Below are positions 1-6,660 of a DNA stretch of 17,228 nucleotides, in pieces (the stretch's first letter is position 1; each line of letters opens with the position of its first letter). Where the stretch lies: assembly GCA_025055055.1 (NCBI GenBank), contig JANWYX010000275.1, positions 1-17,228 on the forward strand, written 5' to 3'. This DNA is from Caldilinea sp. (GTDB lineage Bacteria > Chloroflexota > Anaerolineae > Caldilineales > Caldilineaceae). The notes below the pieces were generated by a model. It was not told the DNA's origin. It saw only the letters and a program-made list of their open reading frames with translations, and searched no databases. Both the position numbers and the translations under genes were made by a program.

Positions 1-204
1 GATGTCGTCCTGATGGGCGCGCAAGTCGGCCACCTGCTCGGCGGAGACGAGGCCGGCTTCCTGCTGCGCTTCGGCCAGAGCGACCCAGAAACGACGCAAG
101 AGGCGGCGTTTGTGCGCTTCACTCCACAGCCTGCGCATGGCCTCGCTGCCGTAGCGCCAGGTGAGGGGAGAGAGGTAGGTTTCGTGGTCGAACGCAGTCG
201 CCAT
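1..204 (-). CDS. purB: Adenylosuccinate lyase, N-terminal 68 residues (cut by window edge)
   Basis: This is the start of adenylosuccinate lyase, the purine enzyme that releases fumarate from adenylosuccinate and from SAICAR. Only residues 1-68 are in the window; the frame is open to base 1. The visible part has the family's N-terminal signature: SPLTWRYGSEAMRRLWS at about residues 12-28, then a conserved helix RRFWVALAEAQQEAGL at about 37-52, matching the usual opening 'PLSSRYAS..M..IWS...K...W...WVALAEAQ'. The ATG at 204 follows a GAGGG Shine-Dalgarno by about 7 nt; that site begins within the stop region of the upstream cysQ gene. The two genes are 13 nt apart and surely co-transcribed. Catalytic residues lie outside the window. 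Identification comes from sequence resemblance and is fairly secure; AspA/fumarase relatives are less likely because of the WRYGSEAM opening. Confidence 0.85.
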   Translation of the reverse strand, partial: MATAFDHETYLSPLTWRYGSEAMRRLWSEAHKRRLLRRFWVALAEAQQEAGLVSAEQVADLRAHQDDI

Positions 205-217
205 CACCAAACCCTCA

Positions 218-1084
<867 letters not shown>

Positions 1085-1130
1085 GTCAGCTTTCACTCTT
1101 GTCCACCGCTGTTTTTCGACTCGGTGCGAT

Positions 1131-1159
1131 ACTGTACTCAAAAGATGGGCGGGATGCAA
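1131..1159 (-). promoter_or_regulatory. Candidate sigma70-type promoter for cysQ-purB
   Basis: On the minus strand, TTGCAT (1159-1154) and TACAGT (1136-1131) are separated by exactly 17 nt, about 47 nt upstream of the cysQ ATG. It lies in the 136-nt gap after the FGE-like gene and would give cysQ-purB their own transcript. The call rests on consensus matching only. Confidence 0.35.
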
Positions 1160-1220
1160 AGTTGCAACAGGGCGGTTGCACACATCAAAGGCCCGGCGTA
1201 TGCCCTGTCCATGCCAGGAC

Positions 1221-2582
1221 TCAACGCGTGTCGCGCACACAACGCACGCCTAGCCAATTGGCCGACGTTTGAGGAGGCAGCGCTTCGGCCGCCGACGTGC
1301 GCAGGGCAGCCGGGTCGCTGAGAAAGGAACCACCGCGCACCAGATAGTGGGTGCGCCCCTCTATCTCCACGCCGGTCGCCGTCCACTCCGCCACGTTGCC
1401 GGCCATGTCGCTGACGCCGAGTGGGCTGTCGCCGCCGGGACGGTAAGAGCCGACCTGCACCGTGTCATTGATCCCGCTGAGGGCGCTGTTGGCGGTTTGT
1501 GCTGCAAATTCGTCTCCCCAAGGGTAGCGATACATGCGGTTGGTCGTCGGCGAGTAGGCGGCGGCCACTTCCCATTCGGCTGCGGTCGGCAGGCGCTTGC
1601 CCATAAATTCGCAGAAGCGCGCGGCGCTGTCATGGTCAATTCGGATCATGGGAAAATCGGCAAAAGCCGGATCGAGAAGGTAGTTGGGCCGCGTGGCGCT
1701 GGCGGGTGACGCAGGCCAGGGACACGCCCCGCGTTCGTAACAGGCTCGATACTGGCGCACGGTGGCCTCGAAACGGTCGATCTGGAACGCTTTCAGCGCA
1801 ACTTCTTGCGCCTCGCCATCGGGCCAGCTCGAGACAACATATCGACCTGCGGGTGCCTCGACCATGTCGTCCGGCTGGGGGCGCAGCCGCCACATCAGCG
1901 CAACCATAGCCAACGTCAACAGGACAAAGAGGGCTGTGCGCCGCCAGAGCGCTCTGTGCGCAGAGACCGGCTCGCCTTCGATCCACGGAGGAGGCGGCGC
2001 GCTTTCCGTTGCCACCTTCTTCGCCGGTGCAGCAAGCAAAGAGGCGATCTGCGCTTGCATCTCTGGGGCGCCCACTGCGCTTTCCTGTAGTAGCTTGAAG
2101 AGGGCGGGCGCCCACATGGCGCTCTGTGCATCTTCTCGCACCAGTTTCTGCAGGGTTTCGGCGTCCAGTGGGTGTGAAGGGTGTAGGAGCGCCTCCTGCA
2201 AAACGAGGGCGGTGCGCTCCGGATCGGTCTGATGGCGCAACGCGGTCAACATGCCGCGGCGTCGCACCAACGCTGTGCGCAGGAGCAACGTGCGTTGGCT
2301 TTCATCGAGGTCATGGCCAGCCTGGAGGACAAACAATCCCTCGCGCAGCAGATCGTCGGAAGGAAGAGCGCCGCGGCGCCACCATTCGTCGAGCGCTTGA
2401 TTGAGCGCCCGCCGCGCGGCGAGGGCGCGCGCATCGCCCTGCGATGCGCGGCGCGCTGCACTGGAAGGCGAAGCGCGGAAAGAGACGTCGTCGCCATACT
2501 CCCATGCGACGGCGTCGTCGGCTTCGTTTGACGGGAGCCGATGGCCGTTCGGGTCGAATTGCCGCTCTTTACGCAAACCCAT
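1221..2582 (-). CDS. Membrane-anchored protein with C-terminal FGE-sulfatase (SUMF1/EgtB/PvdO) fold, lacking the catalytic Cys pair
   Basis: A 453-residue single-pass membrane protein. Residues 1-210 are a charged, helix-rich region (R/A/L-rich, no recognised domain). A hydrophobic helix spans about 216-233, followed by WRLR. Residues 242-453 form an FGE-sulfatase domain: FQIDRFEATVRQYRAC at 266-281, CEFMGKRLPTAAEWEVAAA at 324-342, YPWGDEF at 353-359, SDMAGNVAEWTA at 391-402, LVRGGSF at 414-420 and WLGVRCVR at 443-450. The domain class includes formylglycine-generating enzymes, EgtB and many non-enzymatic relatives. The copper-binding Cys pair of true FGE, expected just after RGGS, is absent (SFLSDPAALR), so sulfatase activation is unlikely. 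The start is the ATG at 2582: a -10 box ends 7 nt before it and no Shine-Dalgarno is present, suggesting a leaderless mRNA. The frame stays open for 52 codons upstream, but that part overlaps the HAD pseudogene remnant. Function and substrate are unknown. Confidence 0.8.
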   Translation of the reverse strand: MGLRKERQFDPNGHRLPSNEADDAVAWEYGDDVSFRASPSSAARRASQGDARALAARRALNQALDEWWRRGALPSDDLLREGLFVLQAGHDLDESQRTLLLRTALVRRRGMLTALRHQTDPERTALVLQEALLHPSHPLDAETLQKLVREDAQSAMWAPALFKLLQESAVGAPEMQAQIASLLAAPAKKVATESAPPPPWIEGEPVSAHRALWRRTALFVLLTLAMVALMWRLRPQPDDMVEAPAGRYVVSSWPDGEAQEVALKAFQIDRFEATVRQYRACYERGACPWPASPASATRPNYLLDPAFADFPMIRIDHDSAARFCEFMGKRLPTAAEWEVAAAYSPTTNRMYRYPWGDEFAAQTANSALSGINDTVQVGSYRPGGDSPLGVSDMAGNVAEWTATGVEIEGRTHYLVRGGSFLSDPAALRTSAAEALPPQTSANWLGVRCVRDTR

Positions 2583-2588
2583 GCGCCC

Positions 2589-2617
2589 ATTGTAACGGGT
2601 GAAACGCGAAGTGCAAA
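2589..2617 (-). promoter_or_regulatory. Strong candidate promoter placing the transcription start on the ATG of the FGE-like gene
   Basis: On the minus strand TTTGCA (2617-2612, 4/6 to -35) and TACAAT (2594-2589, 5/6 to -10) are spaced 17 nt. The -10 ends 6 nt before the ATG at 2582-2580, so the normal initiation point (about 7 nt after the -10) falls on the A of the start codon. No purine-rich ribosome site lies upstream, which fits leaderless translation. Confidence 0.55.
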
Positions 2618-2699
2618 CCACAGTGACCGGGTCTTCACGCTTGCGGGCGACCCACGATCTGCTCGACCGTCTCAGAGAATTCGCCGGTTGCAAGCAAGG

Positions 2700-2966
2700 C
2701 CTCGAGATTGCTGTTTCTTCCTCATATCTCTTCCGCATGCATCGGCGCGCCTCGACCCCTATGGTCGGCGCCTTGCCACATGCGCACGTTGAGATGCTCT
2801 ATCAGGCTCCGTGCGTCGTAGCTGTGCAGGGGGCGTAGTCGGCCGGATCGATGCGCTTGAAGCCATAGCGTGGCGAACCGATTGACCACACGCGTCGCCC
2901 GGGGAAGCGAGTCGGCAGCGTGGCGTCGAAGTCGAAGATGACGAGTTGGTATTTTGTGTGCGGGGT
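2700..2966 (-). pseudogene. Decayed HAD-superfamily phosphatase gene (multiple frameshifts, truncated)
   Basis: Pieces of one HAD hydrolase can be read by hopping frames on the minus strand. They are, in order: YQLVIFDFDATL (from 2951, the DxDxT phosphatase motif), ADSLPRATRVVNRFATL in a second frame, YGFKRIDPADYA back in the first, LHSYDARSLIEHLNVRMW in the second, and KAPTI...ARRCMRKRYEEE in a third. The order and spacing match the family pattern (FDFDGTLADS...VVNRFA..YGFKRI...ARxLIEHLNVPMWK.P.IAR.MR). A good ribosome site (AAAGGAGCC, 2977-2969) survives upstream, but no ATG or GTG stands at the expected place before YQLV. At least three or four indels within about 250 nt argue for real decay over a single sequencing error. 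Further on, a third-frame stretch reading NSNLEALLATGEFSETVEQI and ending in a stop at 2637-2635 may be another remnant. Only about 80-90 residues of a roughly 220-residue protein remain; the FGE-like gene's promoter lies at the broken end. Confidence 0.7.
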
Positions 2967-3151
2967 TTGGCTCCTTTCTGTCTGGTGGAACCTGTGTCTC
3001 ATTCTCTCCCTGAGAGCAAAGTGCGCAAGTCGCTCTGTTCAGCCTTGGAGAAGTCCTGTCAAACGATGTTTTCATCTGCGCTGCAATGGACAGTATATCA
3101 GAGGGTGGGGAGAATGGATTTTTGGTGCAAACGGGTTGCAAAAATTCCCTA

Positions 3152-3180
3152 TTGACAAACGATGCAAACCTATGTTACCT
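3152..3180 (+). promoter_or_regulatory. Candidate promoter of the alpha-xyloside uptake operon
   Basis: A perfect -35 TTGACA (3152-3157) is followed 17 nt later by a weak -10 TTACCT (3175-3180). The predicted start is near 3187, inside the operator dyad beginning at 3181. Three TGCAAA hexamers (3126, 3137, 3163) surround the -35 box. A poor -10 is common where an activator or tight repression is used, but the exact -10 is uncertain. Confidence 0.45.
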
Positions 3181-3217
3181 TCTCGTCGAAGCGTTTCGAC
3201 TAAACGTTTCGACGAGA
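3181..3217. promoter_or_regulatory. 37-bp near-perfect dyad: probable LacI-family operator
   Basis: TCTCGTCGAA (3181-3190) is the exact reverse complement of TTCGACGAGA (3208-3217). Inside, CGTTT (3192-3196) pairs with AAACG (3202-3206), centred on 3199. Only the g/t pair at 3191/3207 breaks an otherwise continuous dyad down to the centre. Two overlapping LacI-type cores with the usual central CpG can be read: GTCGAAGCGTTTCGAC (3185-3200, one mismatched pair) and TAAACGTTTC (3201-3210), 13 bp centre to centre. The position overlaps the predicted transcription start, ideal for repression by the LacI-family protein encoded at 9335-10381. The link to that protein is inferred. Confidence 0.65.
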
Positions 3218-3413
3218 GTGGTGTGCGAATCCAGCCTTTTTCAATGGAACTTCCAGACGCCGACCGAACGACGGCGCAACCCGGCTTGTTGTGCGGCGCC
3301 AAACTCCATGCAAGAGGGCAGAGAAGAGGCTTTGAATTTGTTTGGGGTGTTTTGCATATTCAATAATGTCCAACTTCATGATGTCCAATTTCATGAAAGA
3401 AAGGAAGCTACAG
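3218..3413 (+). other. Long untranslated leader of the binding-protein gene
   Basis: About 195 nt separate the operator from the binding-protein ATG, with no gene. It holds a small hairpin (GCGCAAC 3274-3280 with GTTGTGC 3288-3294, one G-U pair) and, just before the ribosome site, a 15-nt tandem duplication. No riboswitch family was recognised. With the pseudogene and promoter region this fills the geneless stretch 2583-3413. Confidence 0.4.
3366..3395 (+). repeat. 15-nt tandem duplication just upstream of the binding-protein RBS
   Basis: ATGTCCAACTTCATG (3366-3380) is followed directly by ATGTCCAATTTCATG (3381-3395), 14 of 15 identical. It sits 18 nt before the start codon at 3414 and supplies extra in-frame ATG codons (3366, 3378, 3381, 3393) that could act as alternative starts, but the AGGAAG site at 3402-3407 selects 3414. 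Confidence 0.8.
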
Positions 3414-4700
3414 ATGAAAGGTCGCATGATTTCGCGAAGAACGTTTTTGGAGGGAATGGCGCTGAGCACCGGGGTTGTTTTACTTGCCTCTTGTGCTCCG
3501 GCGGCTTCTCCAGCAGGGAGCAGCGCTGCACCTTCCGCCGGGGAAAACGTTACACCGGGAGCAAGCGCAACGACAATTGCATGGTGGGACTATATGGGTG
3601 ATGCGAATGGTGCAGCATTAGACACCCAGATGGCGAAATACATGGAGACGCATCCAGAGGTTAAGATCGAGCGCACCTATATCCCATTCGCCGATCTCAA
3701 GCAAAAGCTGTTGCAAGGCGCTGCTGCCGGACAATTGCCGGATGTGGTGCTCATCGATAATCCGGATCATTCCTCGTTTGCGGCGCTGGGCATCTTTACA
3801 GATCTGACCGAACGGGTGAAGGAGTGGGGGCAGGAGAGCAACTATTTTCCTGGTCCGTGGGCTTCAACCCTTTTTCAGGAAAGGAACTACGGCATTCCAG
3901 ACAACAGTAACTGTCTTGTCAACTGGTATAACAAAGCGTTCGCCGAAGCGACCGGCGTGCAACCTCCGACCGACTGGGAGGAATTGAAAGAAGCTGCGGC
4001 TGCACTTACGCAGGGTGAACGATATGGATTCGCCGTTTCTGCAGTAAAGAGTGAAGAAGGCACCTTCCAATGGCTGCCCTTCCTATGGATGACCGGCGAG
4101 GATTTGGCCACATTAGACAGTGATGGCGGGCGGGCAGCGCTTGGGCTTTGGGTGGATTTGGTCAATAACGGCTATATGTCGCGTGGCATCCTAAACTGGA
4201 CGCAAGGCGATGTCAAGGGGCAATTCGTGAATGGTTTGGCAGCGATGATGGTGAACGGTCCCTGGCAGATACCGGTGATCAAGGAGGAAGCCCCGGACTT
4301 GGCCTGGGACGTCGCCACATTGCCGGCGCAGAAGCAGGGCGCGTCGATTCTGGGAGGGGAGAACACAGCCATCGTCAAAAGTTCTGCCCATATCGATGCG
4401 GCCTGGCAGCTACTGACCTGGCGTCAGGAGCCGGAAAATCTCAAGGCCTACCTGCTCCAGGCCGGCAAGTTGCCCAGTAATGCAGCCATGGCGCAGGACG
4501 CTGCTTGGACGGGCGATCCGGTGCTCAATGTCTTCGTAGAGCAACTTAAAGTCGCCAAGCCGCGTAACTATGGCCCCAAGTATCCGGAAATCTCTAATGC
4601 CATTCAGGAGATGTTGCAGGCGGCCATCAGTGGTCAAAAGCCGGTCGACGCAGCGGTGGCCGAAGCCCAGGCTAAAATTACACCGCTATTGCCGGCATAG
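3414..4700 (+). CDS. ABC sugar transporter, solute-binding lipoprotein (family 1, MalE/UgpB type, Tat-exported)
   Basis: A 428-residue extracellular binding protein of the carbohydrate CUT1 class (COG1653-like). The N-terminus has a twin-arginine motif SRRTFLEG (7-14), a hydrophobic stretch and a lipobox LLASC with acylated Cys27, then a Ser/Ala/Gly-rich linker to about 52. It is therefore probably folded before export and tethered to the membrane. Family signatures are the opening strand TIAWWDYMG (54-62), AAGQLPDVVLIDN (104-116), YGIPDNSNCLVNWYNKAFAEATG (159-181) and the C-terminal half around MMVNGPWQIP. The start at ATG 3414 is chosen for AGGAAG 6 nt upstream and because it places the twin arginines at residues 8-9. 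It is the first gene of the operon with two permeases and an alpha-xylosidase, so the ligand is probably an alpha-xyloside or xyloglucan oligosaccharide (inference). A structured 149-nt gap separates it from the permeases. Confidence 0.9.
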   Translation: MKGRMISRRTFLEGMALSTGVVLLASCAPAASPAGSSAAPSAGENVTPGASATTIAWWDYMGDANGAALDTQMAKYMETHPEVKIERTYIPFADLKQKLLQGAAAGQLPDVVLIDNPDHSSFAALGIFTDLTERVKEWGQESNYFPGPWASTLFQERNYGIPDNSNCLVNWYNKAFAEATGVQPPTDWEELKEAAAALTQGERYGFAVSAVKSEEGTFQWLPFLWMTGEDLATLDSDGGRAALGLWVDLVNNGYMSRGILNWTQGDVKGQFVNGLAAMMVNGPWQIPVIKEEAPDLAWDVATLPAQKQGASILGGENTAIVKSSAHIDAAWQLLTWRQEPENLKAYLLQAGKLPSNAAMAQDAAWTGDPVLNVFVEQLKVAKPRNYGPKYPEISNAIQEMLQAAISGQKPVDAAVAEAQAKITPLLPA

Positions 4701-4729
4701 TTGCAGCGCTTGTTCAAGGATCGCTTCCC

Positions 4730-4796
4730 TGCGGCGCAGAGATTTAAAGGTGCATACAGGTCCAGGCGTCCGGAGCCTTTGTAGCTCTGCGCCGCA
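4730..4796 (+). other. Large stem-loop between binding-protein and permease genes
   Basis: TGCGGCGCAGAG (4730-4741) pairs perfectly over 12 bp with CTCTGCGCCGCA (4785-4796). Within the 43-nt loop AAAGG (4746-4750) can pair with CCTTT (4776-4780). The heptamer CGCTTCC also flanks the stem as a direct repeat (4722-4728 and 4798-4804). No U-run follows, so it is not a standard terminator. Its place suggests protection of the binding-protein mRNA 3' end or attenuation, as known for the malE-malF gap in enterobacteria. Confidence 0.65.
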
Positions 4797-4849
4797 CCGC
4801 TTCCATACATCCTTCGGAGTTTCCTCACCTTTCCAAGGAGAGAGTGCTG

Positions 4850-5785
4850 ATGAGGCGCGCGATGTTCACTGCAACGAAGGTGCGATCCTTAACGCATCGT
4901 AGAGTTCTGCATAGATGGGATGATTATCTATTCATTGCGCCGGCGATGCTCTTCATTGTGTTAACGATGATCTATCCTATTTTTTCGAATCTGCGCATGA
5001 GCGTATATGACGTCAACGTTGCAACATTTCTTTCTAACACGGCGCCTTTCGTCGGTTTCGACAATTATCTCAAAGTATTGCAAGACCCGGCCTTCCAGAA
5101 GGCGTTTCTTCTTTCCGTCATTTTCACAGCCGGCTCGCTGGCTTTTCAATTCACAATTGGCTTTGCGCTGGCGTTGCTTTTTAATCGTTCGTTTCCGGGC
5201 AACCAGGTGTTGCGTGCGCTCATGTTGCTGGGTTGGATGCTTCCCAGCGTCGTAAGCGGTAGCGTTTTTCGCTGGATGTTCGATGGGGGAAACGGCGTCA
5301 TTAACTACGCATTGCAGAGCATAGGGCTCATGACTTTCCCGCGTTTTTGGTTAATTGAGCCGCAAACCGCCTTGCTGGCCACCATTATCGCCAACATTTG
5401 GGTCGGTGTTCCTTTCAATATGATCCTATTGTTGCCGGGCTTGCAGAGCATTCCGCGTTCCCTCTATGAAGCGGCCAGCATCGACGGTGCCTCCTCAGGG
5501 CAGAGTTTTCGTTATATCACGCTACCACTCATGCGTCCGGTGGCCCTGAGCGTGTTGTTGTTGGGGATCATTTACACATTCAAAGTGTTTGATCTTGTCT
5601 ATGTAATGACGCGTGGAGGACCGGTGGATGCGACCACAGTGCTGCCGATCTATGTATATCAGCTTTCTTTTAGTTTTTTCCGGTTTGGAGAGGGCGCAGC
5701 CGCAGCGATCCTGCTGCTATTGCCGCTGAGCCTGGCCGCCATCGGGTATTTGTGGCTAAGTCAACGAGAGGAGGTGATGGCGTGA
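4850..5785 (+). CDS. ABC sugar transporter permease 1 (MalF/UgpA type)
   Basis: A 311-residue inner-membrane permease of the binding-protein-dependent CUT1 family. Hydrophobic segments are visible at about 27-47, 85-110, 121-142, 172-196, 231-252 and 281-304, giving six TM helices. The cytoplasmic EAA loop that docks with the ATPase is EAASIDGASSGQSFRYITLP (207-226), then LMRP. GGP at 256-258 after VYVMTR is also typical. I choose ATG 4850 because AAGGAG (4835-4840) is 9 nt away; the in-frame GTG at 4844 is too close to that site, and an ATG at 4862 is possible. The gene ends in a 4-nt overlap with permease 2, pointing to translational coupling and an equimolar heterodimer. Confidence 0.9.
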   Translation: MRRAMFTATKVRSLTHRRVLHRWDDYLFIAPAMLFIVLTMIYPIFSNLRMSVYDVNVATFLSNTAPFVGFDNYLKVLQDPAFQKAFLLSVIFTAGSLAFQFTIGFALALLFNRSFPGNQVLRALMLLGWMLPSVVSGSVFRWMFDGGNGVINYALQSIGLMTFPRFWLIEPQTALLATIIANIWVGVPFNMILLLPGLQSIPRSLYEAASIDGASSGQSFRYITLPLMRPVALSVLLLGIIYTFKVFDLVYVMTRGGPVDATTVLPIYVYQLSFSFFRFGEGAAAAILLLLPLSLAAIGYLWLSQREEVMA

Positions 5786-6624
5786 ATGGATGGCGCGCGC
5801 TACGTCGTTCGGGATTGGGATGGACGCTCCTAGCTGTGTTTCTTGTCGCAGGATATCTTTTTCCCGTGTATTGGATGGCGGCGACTTCGCTCAAGACGAA
5901 CGCTGCGGTATATGCATCTCCGCCGCAGATGGTTCCCTGGCCACCGATTTTAAGCGCCTATCGAGAGGCGGTGTTCAACAATCCGTTGACTCTTCGCTCG
6001 ATTCTTAACAGCGCAATTGTAGGGCTTGGCACCATGCTACTGACATTGTTGCTGGCCACACCGGCTGCATACGCTCTGGCGCGCCTTAAACTGCGCGGCG
6101 CAACCGTGGCAATCCTTTTGCTTTTAATCACACAGTTGCTGCCGGCCATCGTGATTGCAACGCCGCTTTTTGTGCTGTTCAGCCGAATCGGCTTAATCAA
6201 CTCTTACCCCGCACTCATTTTGGCCAACACCACTTTTACGTTGCCTTTTGCTGTGATTGTGCTGCGCCCGTTCTTTTTGACAGTGCCTCGCGAACTGGAG
6301 GCGGCTGCCCAAATGGACGGTTGCACTCAATTTGGCGCTTTTGTACGCGTCATCGTACCGCTCGTTCAGCCCGGCCTGCTGACGGTGGCGGTGTTTGCCT
6401 TTCTCATGGGATGGGGAGAATTTTTATTCGCCATGACTCTCACAACCAATGAGGCCATTCAACCCGCTACTGCAGCGCTTAATAAATTCATCGGCCAATA
6501 CGGCACGGAATGGAATAAACTGATGGCCGTTGCTACAGCGGTCGCCATCCCGATCATTGTTATTTTCGCCGGCCTACAACGCTATATCGTCAGCGGGTTA
6601 ACGGCCGGCGCCGTCAAAGAATAA
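5782..6624 (+). CDS. ABC sugar transporter permease 2 (MalG/UgpE type)
   Basis: A 280-residue inner-membrane permease, partner of the upstream one. It has about six TM segments (near 13-33, 75-98, 107-131, 142-163, 199-219, 249-267) and the EAA loop EAAAQMDGCTQFGAFVRVIV (173-192) followed by PLVQPG. The start is GTG at 5782, overlapping the upstream stop as GTGA, with a strong AGGAGG at 5768-5773, 8 nt away. An ATG ten codons upstream is also in frame but lies well inside the previous gene and has no such site. No ABC ATPase follows; the next gene is the alpha-xylosidase 36 nt downstream. As in many CUT1 systems of Actinobacteria and Firmicutes (MsiK/MsmX), a shared ATPase encoded elsewhere is likely. 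Confidence 0.9.
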   Translation: MNGWRALRRSGLGWTLLAVFLVAGYLFPVYWMAATSLKTNAAVYASPPQMVPWPPILSAYREAVFNNPLTLRSILNSAIVGLGTMLLTLLLATPAAYALARLKLRGATVAILLLLITQLLPAIVIATPLFVLFSRIGLINSYPALILANTTFTLPFAVIVLRPFFLTVPRELEAAAQMDGCTQFGAFVRVIVPLVQPGLLTVAVFAFLMGWGEFLFAMTLTTNEAIQPATAALNKFIGQYGTEWNKLMAVATAVAIPIIVIFAGLQRYIVSGLTAGAVKE

Positions 6625-6660
6625 CGAACTCAAAAATCACGACAAGGAGCCGATACACCC

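Noticed and set aside
2583..2738. N-terminal 52-codon extension of the FGE-like protein
   Set aside because: It runs through the promoter and HAD remnant, has no family similarity, and no ribosome site was seen at 2738.
2722..3141. 139-codon minus-strand frame as a real small protein
   Set aside because: It contains only alternate pieces of a HAD protein whose other pieces lie in neighbouring frames, so it is better explained as pseudogene debris.
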